From positions 1-64,000 of the forward strand of contig NZ_PYIX02000022.1 of the NCBI RefSeq assembly GCF_003024515.2: DNA of 64,000 bases, in the 5' to 3' direction. This DNA is from Acinetobacter sichuanensis (lineage in GTDB: Bacteria > Pseudomonadota > Gammaproteobacteria > Pseudomonadales > Moraxellaceae). A model generated the notes under the pieces. It ran no database searches and was not told the origin of the DNA. It saw nothing but the letters and a program-made list of their open reading frames with translations. Within the stretch, counting starts at the first letter, position 1. Each line of letters begins with the position of its first letter. A program made the position numbers and the translations under genes. Below are positions 37,031 through 46,504 of the stretch, piece after piece.

Positions 37031-38970
37031 TTTGTGCCCTCAGTCAAAGTTTTAAGTTGTTGTTGTAATTCTGCGGCTTTAAATGTTCCTGTCAAACGCA
37101 AATCACGCACTTCTTGTTGCTGTGCATTGAGGAAAATCATGGTAGGTGGACCCAATATTTGCCACTCTTTTAACAACTCACTTTGTGATGCATTTGATTG
37201 AGTTAAATCTAATTTAATCCTTACAACATCAGTTAACGCATCTTGTACATCAGCACGAGGAAGAACTTCACGCTCAATGGGTTGACATGCGACACACCAG
37301 TCTGCATAAACATCAATGACTACATTTTTCTGACTATTTTGCGCCAAAGCCTGAGTCAGCTCTTGTTTGGTGGTGACTTTAATCCATGAATGTAAAGTTG
37401 TATTTTCTGTTGCATTGATATTTTGATAAACTTGATTCATTTGCCAAATTGTTGCTACAGCCATGACAGCAACCAATATTAACACAATGATTTTATAAGA
37501 AAATTTTGTGATATGGCGTAAAATATTCAATAAATAAATAAGCGCTGCTAAAAATAAAATCACAAATGCTACTGAATAAGCAGTTAATGGCAATAATGGG
37601 CGTGCAAAATAAATCGCCATTGCCAACATCACAAAGCCAAAGCCAAACTTCAGTCTGTCCATCCATAAACCGGGTTTAGGTAGATATTTTGCACCAAAAA
37701 CACTGGCGATAAATAAAGGTAAACCGATGCCGATACCCAATAAAAATAGATAAAACCCACTAAGCAAAGGCTGATCAAGGTGAGAAACATATAACAATGC
37801 TCCTGCCAATGGTGCACTCATACATGGTCCAACAATGAGTGCTGAAATCGCACCCATCATACCTGCACCCACTAAAGTTCCACCTTTTTGACGTTGCTGA
37901 AGGCGGTCTAAACGCTGCATCAAGCCTTGTGGTAATGACAATTGATATAAACCAAATAAATTGAGTGCAAAAACCACAAACAATAAGGCAAAAACGCCAA
38001 TAAAAATTGGGTTTTGGAACCAACGTTGTAAACCAAAACCAAGCTGTGAAACAACAACGCCCATCAAGCCATAGACCAATGCCATACAAAGCACAAACGT
38101 CGTAGCGATTGCTGCAGCTCGATAACCTTTACTATGCTGAATTAAAATGCCAGATAAAATTGGAATGAGTGGTAAAGAGCAAGGCAAAAATGCCAATAAA
38201 ATACCCAAACCAATAAAAACTAGAATATTAAAAAAAATATTTTGTTGCGAAAGTAAAGCTAAGAAAAATTGGTCATTGTTCCATTCAGGTTGGAGCTGTG
38301 TTGCGGTTGCAGTTTGTGCAGATGTGGTTTTGGGCTGCTCTTCAGGTATAAGCTCTAAAGCTTGTGCTGTGCTTGCATTACCCAACTCATGTGTTGAATC
38401 TATTGGCTTTTCAGTCGCTTTATTGTCAACCTCTGGTATGGTTTTTATCTGCTTTTCTGTATTTAGGCTATTTTCAACGTCTTTATTTTGTGTAAGTTGA
38501 TTTTTTTCTTCGGTCAGTGTTGGTTCAGCCGCTGTTACTAATTTTTTTGCAAAATTTTGCTGAGGCAATAAACCTGTAGCATCCGTTTCAATCGTTGTAC
38601 TTTGTAATGGATAGCATAAACCATCTGCTGAGCAACCTTGCCACTCCACCTGATACTTGCTGTTGGGTTGTACAGCAATCTGTGCTGTGACTTGGTGATA
38701 ATGCACATTGGTTTTACCAAAGGTTGGATCATCTTTTTCTTCACCTTTGGGCAGTTTTAAAGCGACGGGTTTTTGCCCCACACTGACTTTAAATTGCTCA
38801 TGATATAAATAATAATGTGGAGCAATTTGCCAGTTCAGTTCAGCTTTTTGTGTAGAAATAGAACTTGCCTGAAATTTGAAAGCTTGATCAGGCGCTAAAA
38901 AATCTTCATTTGCAAATAATGAAACTGAGGCTAAGCTCAGTACCATACCTGTCAAGGTTTTGATGAACAT
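37027..38970 (-). CDS. dsbD: thiol:disulfide interchange protein DsbD
   Basis: A 647-residue inner-membrane protein: signal peptide (MFIKTLTGMVLSLASVSLFA), periplasmic alpha domain with the C-x5-C pair in QGCSADGLCYPL, a low-complexity Thr/Glu-rich linker (about 155-235), eight-TM beta domain with CxC-type cysteines (AFLPCSLPLIPI, VGPCMSAPLAGA), and a C-terminal thioredoxin domain with CVAC at about 559-562. It moves electrons from cytoplasmic thioredoxin to periplasmic partners, here likely the fusion protein and DsbG. Divergent from a two-component system. Confidence 0.9.
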   Translation of the reverse strand: MFIKTLTGMVLSLASVSLFANEDFLAPDQAFKFQASSISTQKAELNWQIAPHYYLYHEQFKVSVGQKPVALKLPKGEEKDDPTFGKTNVHYHQVTAQIAVQPNSKYQVEWQGCSADGLCYPLQSTTIETDATGLLPQQNFAKKLVTAAEPTLTEEKNQLTQNKDVENSLNTEKQIKTIPEVDNKATEKPIDSTHELGNASTAQALELIPEEQPKTTSAQTATATQLQPEWNNDQFFLALLSQQNIFFNILVFIGLGILLAFLPCSLPLIPILSGILIQHSKGYRAAAIATTFVLCMALVYGLMGVVVSQLGFGLQRWFQNPIFIGVFALLFVVFALNLFGLYQLSLPQGLMQRLDRLQQRQKGGTLVGAGMMGAISALIVGPCMSAPLAGALLYVSHLDQPLLSGFYLFLLGIGIGLPLFIASVFGAKYLPKPGLWMDRLKFGFGFVMLAMAIYFARPLLPLTAYSVAFVILFLAALIYLLNILRHITKFSYKIIVLILVAVMAVATIWQMNQVYQNINATENTTLHSWIKVTTKQELTQALAQNSQKNVVIDVYADWCVACQPIEREVLPRADVQDALTDVVRIKLDLTQSNASQSELLKEWQILGPPTMIFLNAQQQEVRDLRLTGTFKAAELQQQLKTLTEGTK

Positions 38971-39080
38971 ATCAACTCATCTAAATAATCTGATGTATGG
39001 CATTATCGTAGAAATAAAGTTAAGAGAACATTAAGACTTGTTTTTCTTTGTAAAATATATACTTTATGAGAGGAATATTC

Positions 39081-39752
39081 ATGTTTGTAGTCTTGGTTGA
39101 AGATGATCCCTATATTGCACAAAGTATCGTTGCCGCCTTGGATTATTTAAATATTTCAATTGAACATGTGAGTACTGCCCAAGCTGCGGATTATTTTATT
39201 CGCCAAAGTGCCGTAGATTTATGTTTATTAGATTTAGGCTTACCTGATCAAGATGGTCTGGAGTTATTATCAAGTTGGCGTAAAGATCAACTTCATGTTC
39301 CTGTCTTAGTACTGACTGCACGTAATCAAACACAACAATGTGTAGAAGCGTTAAATGCAGGTGCAGATGACTATCTGACTAAACCTTTTGATTTAGAAGA
39401 ATTAATTGCAAGAATACACTCACTTTCACGTCGTCATCGTGGTTATTCTTCTAATATTTTATCTATAGGTGATTTAGAAATTCATCAGGAAACACAACAA
39501 GCTTATTATCAACAGCAAGCACTGAGTCTGTCACGTCGAGAATACAGCCTACTCGAAACATTTATGTTATATCCGAATCAGGTCTTAAAAACCGACCAAT
39601 TAATTGATAAAACTTATGGTTTTCAAGATAGTATCGAAAGTAATGCCATCAATGTCCATATTCATCATTTACGCCATAAAACACACCCTGACTTGATTCA
39701 AACGGTTCGTGGTGTGGGCTATATTTTAAAAATTGCTGCTCATCACCTATGA
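39081..39752 (+). CDS. OmpR-family response regulator
   Basis: A 223-residue response regulator; the ATG at 39081 is preferred because GAGG lies eight bases upstream, with 39066 as alternative. Receiver domain with acidic pocket VEDD, phospho-accepting Asp51 in LLDLGLPD and the TKPFD lysine, then an OmpR winged helix (LSRREYSLLETFM to RGVGYIL). Overlaps the sensor gene by ATGA. Divergent from dsbD; the same order (dsbG, thioredoxin gene, dsbD2, regulator, sensor) is, as I recall, found in Pseudomonas aeruginosa, so it probably controls the Dsb genes. Confidence 0.85.
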   Translation: MFVVLVEDDPYIAQSIVAALDYLNISIEHVSTAQAADYFIRQSAVDLCLLDLGLPDQDGLELLSSWRKDQLHVPVLVLTARNQTQQCVEALNAGADDYLTKPFDLEELIARIHSLSRRHRGYSSNILSIGDLEIHQETQQAYYQQQALSLSRREYSLLETFMLYPNQVLKTDQLIDKTYGFQDSIESNAINVHIHHLRHKTHPDLIQTVRGVGYILKIAAHHL

Positions 39753-41107
39753 AAAGTTATAGTCTGAAATGGCGTTTAGTCTCAACATTATTGATCGTTT
39801 TTATTTTACTTTGGTCAATGGTGTTTTTTTGGTTGTATTATGATCTACAAAAACGTTTACAACACACACTTGATGAACGTCTTTCAGCATCAGCACATAT
39901 GGTCGCGCGCTTAATCCAACATTTACCTGTTGAAGATTTACCGAATATGTTGGAATCGGTCAATGCTGAAACAGCAGCACAAAATCTAATTGCCTGTGAA
40001 GTCTCATTTTTTAGTTCGCAAATTTCAAGCCATCAAAAAGTGATTGCTCGAACACAAGATGCTCCTGAAAATCTGAGTACACAAAATACAGGCTTTAGCA
40101 CATGGCAATATCACGGCATTGAATGGCGCAGCTATACCTTAAAAAAGGGGCAAATACAGGTTGTTTCTGCTGAAAAACTAGAATTACGTGCTTCATTACT
40201 CACACAAATTTTAAAATCAGTGCTCATACCATTGATTTTTACACTTATTTTATGCGTGTTTTTGATTTTGTGGATCATCAAAATTGAATTTGAACCGCTT
40301 GATCAGATTGCTCAACATATTACTGAAAAAAAACAACATTTATCAGATGCAACGACTTATTTACGTAGTTTAGAAACACAAAATATTCCTCATGAAATTC
40401 AACCTTTTGTTGAAAGCTTAATTGCATTAATTCAAAACTTACATCACAGTTTAGAAAATGAAAAAAGTTTTAGTGCCTTTGCTGCACATGAGTTGCGCAG
40501 TCCGCTCACTGCCATTAAAACCAATGTACAACTAAGTTTGCTCATGCTCAAACAGCCTCATCTCAAAGCAGATAAACTGACTCAAAACCTTGAGCAAGCA
40601 GAGTCTAGTATTCAGCGTTATCAACAATTGTTAGAGCAATTATTATTATTGAGCAAAACAGAATTACACACACAACAACATTTAGAACATAGTGCTATTG
40701 GTCGTATTTTACAACAGGTGATCACAGAGTTAGCACATCACCCTGCTGCACAAACGCAACTTCTTCAAATTGACTGGGAAAGTTTGACATCTCTACAACT
40801 TCCCGCTTCAACTATTTATATGGTATTGAAAAATTTAATTGAAAATGCTTATTTACATGCACATTCAAACACAGTCATTCAGATTTTTATGCAACACGAA
40901 ACTTTGATTATTCAAGATCAAGGTGTAGGTTTAAATGATGTAGAACTAAACTTATTAACCAAACGTTTTTGGCGAAAATCGGCACAAAATACTGGGCATG
41001 GTTTAGGTCTTTCTTTAGTCAGTGTGCTGTTAAATAAACATGCTTATCAGATTGAATTTATGCATAATATTCCCACAGGTTTGAAAGTGGTCATTTCCAA
41101 GATTTAA
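39749..41107 (+). CDS. sensor histidine kinase
   Basis: A 452-residue membrane kinase: TM1 at about 11-30, a periplasmic sensor region of about 125 residues, TM2 at about 156-177, HisKA domain with phospho-His at H247 (FAAHELRSPLTA), and HATPase motifs ENAYLHA, DQGVGL and GHGLGLSLV. It overlaps the response regulator by four bases, so the pair is one operon. The periplasmic domain has only one Cys; the signal could be envelope redox or metal stress given the neighbouring Dsb genes. Confidence 0.87.
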   Translation: MKSYSLKWRLVSTLLIVFILLWSMVFFWLYYDLQKRLQHTLDERLSASAHMVARLIQHLPVEDLPNMLESVNAETAAQNLIACEVSFFSSQISSHQKVIARTQDAPENLSTQNTGFSTWQYHGIEWRSYTLKKGQIQVVSAEKLELRASLLTQILKSVLIPLIFTLILCVFLILWIIKIEFEPLDQIAQHITEKKQHLSDATTYLRSLETQNIPHEIQPFVESLIALIQNLHHSLENEKSFSAFAAHELRSPLTAIKTNVQLSLLMLKQPHLKADKLTQNLEQAESSIQRYQQLLEQLLLLSKTELHTQQHLEHSAIGRILQQVITELAHHPAAQTQLLQIDWESLTSLQLPASTIYMVLKNLIENAYLHAHSNTVIQIFMQHETLIIQDQGVGLNDVELNLLTKRFWRKSAQNTGHGLGLSLVSVLLNKHAYQIEFMHNIPTGLKVVISKI

Positions 41108-41120
41108 AAAATTTATGTTC

Positions 41121-41156
41121 AATGGTGATTTAAGAAATAAATTTTAAATTACCATT
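41121..41156. terminator. weak hairpin after the sensor kinase gene
   Basis: Imperfect 13-bp stem (AATGGTGATTTAA / TTAAATTACCATT, one mismatch) between the convergent kinase gene and the broken transporter gene. Confidence 0.45.
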
Positions 41157-41191
41157 ACATATAATACTTAGGCTATTTACCATTCATAAAA

Positions 41192-42098
41192 TCAAGCCCA
41201 GATAACTAAAATTGCTGCAATCACCACTAAAACCAACCCTAAATGCTCTGTTCTTGCTAATTTTTCTTTAAAGAAAAATAATGAAATCAATAAACTAAAT
41301 AAAATTTCAATTTGACCTAGCGTTTTTACAATTGCAACAGATTGCATACTCATTGCCGTAAACCAACCCAAAGAAGCCAAAAAGCTGCATACACTCACTT
41401 TAAAAGTCAGCCCTTTTTGCTGCCACATTGCCAATAAAGTTTTAGGGCGAAAAACTGCTAAAACAAACAGCATTGTTAAACATTGAAAAGTAATAATACT
41501 CAACAAAACCCATGCAGCACGATACATATAAGATAAATTTGTCAGCTCTAAACTCGCCTCACGTACCAACAATGAAGTAATGGCGAAACATAATCCACTT
41601 CCTATTCCAATCAACAAAGTTTGTAAAGAAAGTGGTTGTTTTTGACTGCCCTGACTCAATAAAAAAACAGCGACACCGCCTAAAGCGACTCCAATCCAGC
41701 CCAAAAATGTTAACCGTTCACTTAAAAACATCACCGCAATCATGGCAGCTAAAATGGCTTCGCTTTTGGCTAATCCCACGCCAATTGCATAATTTTTTTG
41801 TTTAAAAAGCTTGTACCATTAAAGCTGTTGCTGCAATCTGGCTCGTTCCTGCGATCACAATATATAGCCAATATCTTGGGGTAAATACAACATGTGTTGA
41901 TTCAATTTGATACCGAGATAATAGAGATACATATAAAATTGCAAATGGAAAACCAAAAATAAATCGCGCTAAAGTTACGCCATAAACATCAACAGTTAAG
42001 CTGAGTTGTTTTTGAAATGCATTACGCCATGCCTGCATAAATGCAGCCATTAAAGTAAAAAAAATCCAAATTGAAGACATGTAAATGTGGTTGGTCAA
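41192..42098 (-). pseudogene. EamA/DMT-family transporter broken by a one-base frameshift
   Basis: Two adjacent frames join into one drug/metabolite transporter of about 300 residues. The N-terminal part (42098 down to 41802) ends MVQAF-stop. Removing one T from the run of five (A's at 41804-41808 on the plus strand) gives MVQAFKQKNYAIGVGLAKSE and reads on to 41192. The ten-TM EamA pattern is complete across the join, including the GLAKSEAILAA helix. The lesion is in a homopolymer, so a sequencing error or phase variation is possible; otherwise it is a fresh pseudogene. Confidence 0.8.
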
Positions 42099-42756
42099 AA
42101 TCAGTTTATCAAATATACACCTGATCTTATTGAAATCCTTATTTTTGAATATTTTATCTACTTTCTTTTTATAACTTTGACTAAATTTAAAATTTATACC
42201 ATTTAATTAAAGTTAGATAATATAAATTATGGGTTTGCACAGACACAACATACTTTGAAAAATTTAAATTGCTTTGTGTAGTCAATACCTCACTTTTCAA
42301 GGATGAAAAGTGACAAAAATCCTTTGTTGAGCACAAGGTAAGTCCCTGTACCTGTGCTCAACGGCGACATCCATGTCGCCTCACGATAACATCACCACGT
42401 TTAAATCAATTTATGCAGAAAAGCAAAAGCGACTAAGTTATATAAATTTAATTTAACAGATTGATATTAATTCCAGACTTTGTTTTTTTAAAACATATCA
42501 CTTTCAATAAAAATAGAATAATTACTCTACTATTTTTCGAACATTTGGTTATTTTTATGTGATTTTATTCAAGGAATACAACTTATTGATTCAGTATTCA
42601 TTTATCTAAAAATCGAAGAATAAAACAACATTTTCTTATTTTATGAGAATTGTTCAATATATTTCATTATGTTACAACGCCTGCTGATTTTAGAGTAATT
42701 AATCTGTTTTTTAGATTTTACTCCTCTGTAATGATAATGTCTTGGATGAAAAATAC
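42099..42756. other. long intergenic region with structured element
   Basis: About 658 bases between the broken EamA gene and fadL. No convincing ORF. The middle holds the triple-hairpin element annotated separately; the remainder is AT-rich and should contain both divergent promoters. Confidence 0.5.
42291..42380. repeat. triple-hairpin repeat-like element
   Basis: Three consecutive dyads in 90 bases: CACTTTTCA / TGAAAAGTG (42291-42312, perfect 9-bp stem, 4-base loop); TTGAGCACA...TGTGCTCAA (42327-42361, stem of 9 extended by an offset GGTA/TACC pair); GGCGACAT / ATGTCGCC (42363-42380, perfect 8-bp stem, 2-base loop). GC content is well above the surrounding DNA. This resembles a REP-type intergenic element or structured RNA. 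Confidence 0.6.
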
Positions 42757-44202
42757 ATGCGTATGCAACCTAAGTTGATCACTATTGCAATCTCGCTCAT
42801 CAGTGTAGGTTCTATAACACAAACATTTGCGCAAGGTTATGCTGTAAATGAACAAAGTATTTCTGCAATGGGCTCAGCTTATGCAGGACGTGGGGCAAAT
42901 GTCCAAGATGCCTCTATTCTTTATGGCAACCCTGCTGGGATTACACAATTAGAACATGCTGAAATCAGCCAAAATCTTACTTTTGTAAAAGCCTATTCTG
43001 ATCTTAAAAATACACAAGGTTCAGGCTTAGCCAGTCAAGGAAGCAATGATGGCGACTTTGTACCTGAAGTGATTTTAGGTTCAAGCTATGCCTCTGTTCC
43101 ACTCAATCATTTAATTGATGGTTTATCGGCAGGTCTCGGTATTTACGTTCCTTTTGGGATTTCGAGTAATTATGAAACCAACTTCCAAGGTTCTGTTTTT
43201 GGCGATAAAACCAAAGTTAAAGTGGTGACTATTCAACCTACTATTGCTTATGAAATTAACCCTAAAATTTCTGTAGGTCTTGGTGCGACCATCAACCGTA
43301 TGGACGGTGAAATTAACCAAAGCTTAACAGGTCAAACAGACCGTACAGGTTTAAAAGGTGAGGATTTTGCAGGAGGTTATAATCTCGGACTATTATTACA
43401 TCCCACTGAAAAAACGCATGTTGGTTTAACATATCATTCAAAAGTTGAATATAAATTAAAAGATACAGCTTATCTTAAAGGGCTAAACCCAATGGCTTTG
43501 TTGGCAAATCCACAAGCAGCAGCGTTGTTGGCACAAAAAGGGATTGACCTTGCTGCATTACCGCCATTAAATGCTTTAAATATGACATCACAAGATGCAT
43601 CTTTAAAAGTAACAACACCTGAAAGTGCTGAGTTATCAGTTTCTTATCAAGTTACACCAAACTTAAACCTACTAGGTAGCGCGACTTGGACACGTTGGAG
43701 TCGCTTAGGTACACTCAGCCCAGAAACAGGTTTTAGTGCCGATTTATTATTAGCACAAAATGCACAATTGGCTGGATTATTGGGGCAAATGCTTGCTTCT
43801 GGCAAACTGAGTCCTGAAGAAATCAATCAAATCAAAAAAATGGTCGATGCTCAACTGGCAGGCAACCATGATGAAGTGTTAAAGTTTAAAGATAATTGGA
43901 TGTTCAATGTGGGGGCTGAATATCGTGTTAATCCGCATTGGAAAGTTCGTGCAGGTTATGCCTACGACCAAAGCCCTGTAGATACTGAGCATCGTACAGT
44001 ACGTCTTCCTTTAGGCAATCGTAATATTGTCAGCTTAGGCGCAAACTATCAAGCAACAGAAAATACTTCAATTGATGCAGGTTATATGTATATTTTCGAA
44101 AATACAGCACGTGTTCATCAAGAAAAAAGTAACGCAAACTATTCTGCTGAATATAAAAATACGGCTCATACCGTTGGTTTACAGTTAAATCATCGTTTTT
44201 AA
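42757..44202 (+). CDS. outer-membrane fatty acid/aromatic transporter, FadL family
   Basis: A 481-residue outer-membrane protein from ATG 42757 (MRMQPKLITIAISLISVGS), with a signal peptide ending near TFAQG. The N-terminus after cleavage (YAVNEQSISAMGSAYAGRG, NPAGITQL) is the FadL/OmpP1/TodX signature, and the C-terminus ends in a beta strand with terminal Phe (LQLNHRF). Members bring hydrophobic compounds such as fatty acids or aromatic hydrocarbons across the outer membrane. An unusual Leu/Ala-rich internal stretch lies at about 250-275. Followed by a strong terminator; monocistronic. Confidence 0.87.
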   Translation: MRMQPKLITIAISLISVGSITQTFAQGYAVNEQSISAMGSAYAGRGANVQDASILYGNPAGITQLEHAEISQNLTFVKAYSDLKNTQGSGLASQGSNDGDFVPEVILGSSYASVPLNHLIDGLSAGLGIYVPFGISSNYETNFQGSVFGDKTKVKVVTIQPTIAYEINPKISVGLGATINRMDGEINQSLTGQTDRTGLKGEDFAGGYNLGLLLHPTEKTHVGLTYHSKVEYKLKDTAYLKGLNPMALLANPQAAALLAQKGIDLAALPPLNALNMTSQDASLKVTTPESAELSVSYQVTPNLNLLGSATWTRWSRLGTLSPETGFSADLLLAQNAQLAGLLGQMLASGKLSPEEINQIKKMVDAQLAGNHDEVLKFKDNWMFNVGAEYRVNPHWKVRAGYAYDQSPVDTEHRTVRLPLGNRNIVSLGANYQATENTSIDAGYMYIFENTARVHQEKSNANYSAEYKNTAHTVGLQLNHRF

Positions 44203-44221
44203 GTCAGCACAATGATAAAAA

Positions 44222-44259
44222 ATCATACAGATATTTTCCTTTGAATATGTCTGTATGAT
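44222..44259 (+). terminator. terminator after fadL-type gene
   Basis: Perfect 10-bp stem ATCATACAGA / TCTGTATGAT with an 18-base loop, 20 bases after the stop codon. Confidence 0.65.
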
Positions 44260-44380
44260 GCTCAAGTTTGATCTTCTGTTAAACCTTGAAAAAAAATAAA
44301 TTTTTATTCAGGAGAGAATGTAACATAACTGTCATATATAAATCTTAGTATGCCATGCAAGCTTACACAGACCTTTAAAA

Positions 44381-46471
44381 ATGACGAAGATCATGCCTGA
44401 TTTAGAAAATTTTCAACACAGTTCAGATACTTATATTAATCGTGAAATTTCTCTTTTAGAATTCCACAAACGTGTACTCGCTCAAGCAAACGATCAAAAT
44501 CATCCTTTATTAGAGCGATTAAACTTTTTGATTATCTTTTCAAGAAACTTAGATGAATTTTTTGAAATCCGTGTAGCAGGTCTAATTAAACAATTAGATA
44601 TGAACACCATTACCACCTCTCCTGATGGTATTCCCAATGAAGTGATTATTCAGCAGATTTCTGAACTTGCTCACCAAGCCCTAGAAGAACAATATAAAAT
44701 ATTAAATGATGATCTTTTGCCACAATTGCAAAATTTTGGCATACGTTATATTCAATTTGCAGATATTTTAGAAAAACATAAAGATTGGATTAAAGACTAC
44801 TTTTTCAAACAAGTTCAACCTGTAGTTACCCCGATTAGTCTTGACCCTGCGCATCCTTTTCCTCGATTAGTCAATAAAAGTCTGAACTTTATCGTGACAC
44901 TTGAAGGCAAAGATGCTTTTGGGCGACATATTGAACTGGCGATTGTCCCTGCTCCCCGCTCTCTACCACGACTGGTGAGACTTCCAGCAGAACTCACTGA
45001 TGGCGAAGAACATTACATTTTGCTTTCTGCGATTATTCAACAACATATCAGTGATTTATTTCCGGGCATGGTGGCAACAGGTTGCTATCAATTCCGTGTC
45101 ACTCGTAATGCAGATTTAACACTTGCTGAAGATATAGATGACTTAGCCGTAGCCTTAAAAGATGAATTATCTTCTCGACGTTTTGGACGTGCAGTACGTT
45201 TAGAGGTGACAAAAAACTGCCCAAAACCGATTAGCCATTATTTACTGGAACAGTTCGATTTAGACCCAATGCATTTATATCAAGTCGATGGTCCTGTAAA
45301 TTTAGCGCGTCTGGTGGCGAATTTTGATATTCCTGCCTTACGTTTTAAACCTTTTCAACCTGTTATTCCTAAAGTAGTGCGTAATACCGCACAAATATTT
45401 GAAGTCTTAAGTAAACGTGATGTTTTATTGCATCATCCATTTGACTCTTTTACACCTGTCATTAGTTTATTAAAAGAAGCAGCCAAAGATCCCAATGTTC
45501 TCGCTATTAAACAAACGTTGTATCGTAGCGGACCAGACTCGGAAATTGTCCAAGTTTTAGCAGAAGCAGCCAGAAATGGCAAAGAAGTCACTGCAATCAT
45601 TGAATTACGCGCTCGCTTCGATGAAGAGTCAAATATCATCGTCGCCAATATTTTACAAGAAGCTGGTGCTGTTGTCGTTTATGGAATCGTTGGCTATAAA
45701 ACACATGCTAAAATGATTTTAATTGTGCGTCGTGAAGCAGATAAGTTGAAACGCTATGTACATTTAGGCACAGGAAATTATCATGCAGGTAATGCCAAAA
45801 TGTATACAGATTATGGCTTAATGACGACTGATTTAGATATTTGTGAAGATGTTCATAAAATTTTCCAAGAGCTTACAGGCATGGGACGTATGGCAAAATC
45901 ACAAAAGTTATTTCATGCGCCATTTACCTTACATGCACAGTTGTTAAATTTAATTGATCAAGAAATTCAGCATGCTCAAGCAGGTCTTTCAGCGCATATT
46001 ATTATTAAAGTCAATGCCCTAACAGAACCAAAACTCATTGCTGCCTTATATAAAGCCTCACAAGCAGGTGTAAAAGTAGACTTACTTATTCGCTCTATTT
46101 GCTGTCTAAGACCAAAAGTTGCAGGATTATCAGACAATATTACGGTTCGCTCTATCGTGGGACGTTTTTTAGAACATACTCGTGTGTATTATTTTCAAAA
46201 TAATGATGATGCGAAGCTTTATTGTTCAAGTGCTGACTGGATGGGACGTAATTTATTTTCTCGTGTGGAAACCTGTTTCCCGATTGAAGCGCCTAAACTG
46301 CGTAAGCAAATCATTGAAGATGGATTACTGAACTATCTTAAAGACAATGTTCGGGCTTGGGAGCTTGCAGCCAATGGGCAGTGGACAGCACTGCAAGCAG
46401 CAGAACATGAAACACCATTTATTGCACAGCAATACTTAATGGAACAGCGTGTTATAAAGACCATTGCTTGA
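44381..46471 (+). CDS. ppk1: polyphosphate kinase 1
   Basis: A 696-residue cytoplasmic or peripheral-membrane enzyme that polymerises ATP gamma-phosphate into polyphosphate. N-terminal domain [19 protein letters not shown], a head domain, then two phospholipase-D-like catalytic domains with the autophosphorylated His in [10 protein letters not shown] and [11 protein letters not shown] after it. A second conserved [12 protein letters not shown] stretch and [15 protein letters not shown] near the C-terminus are standard PPK1. Length matches the family. Convergent with mopR, 33 bases apart. The start lacks a clear ribosome site; ATG at 44393 is an alternative. Confidence 0.92.
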   Translation: MTKIMPDLENFQHSSDTYINREISLLEFHKRVLAQANDQNHPLLERLNFLIIFSRNLDEFFEIRVAGLIKQLDMNTITTSPDGIPNEVIIQQISELAHQALEEQYKILNDDLLPQLQNFGIRYIQFADILEKHKDWIKDYFFKQVQPVVTPISLDPAHPFPRLVNKSLNFIVTLEGKDAFGRHIELAIVPAPRSLPRLVRLPAELTDGEEHYILLSAIIQQHISDLFPGMVATGCYQFRVTRNADLTLAEDIDDLAVALKDELSSRRFGRAVRLEVTKNCPKPISHYLLEQFDLDPMHLYQVDGPVNLARLVANFDIPALRFKPFQPVIPKVVRNTAQIFEVLSKRDVLLHHPFDSFTPVISLLKEAAKDPNVLAIKQTLYRSGPDSEIVQVLAEAARNGKEVTAIIELRARFDEESNIIVANILQEAGAVVVYGIVGYKTHAKMILIVRREADKLKRYVHLGTGNYHAGNAKMYTDYGLMTTDLDICEDVHKIFQELTGMGRMAKSQKLFHAPFTLHAQLLNLIDQEIQHAQAGLSAHIIIKVNALTEPKLIAALYKASQAGVKVDLLIRSICCLRPKVAGLSDNITVRSIVGRFLEHTRVYYFQNNDDAKLYCSSADWMGRNLFSRVETCFPIEAPKLRKQIIEDGLLNYLKDNVRAWELAANGQWTALQAAEHETPFIAQQYLMEQRVIKTIA

Positions 46472-46504
46472 TGTTATATGAAAGTTTTATTTTAAGGTGC
46501 GCTT

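Noticed and set aside
41795..41812. -1 ribosomal frameshift slippery heptamer (T TTA AAC) in the EamA gene
   Set aside because: The heptamer is not in the phase needed and a -1 slip would not restore the downstream frame; a one-base insertion explains the data.
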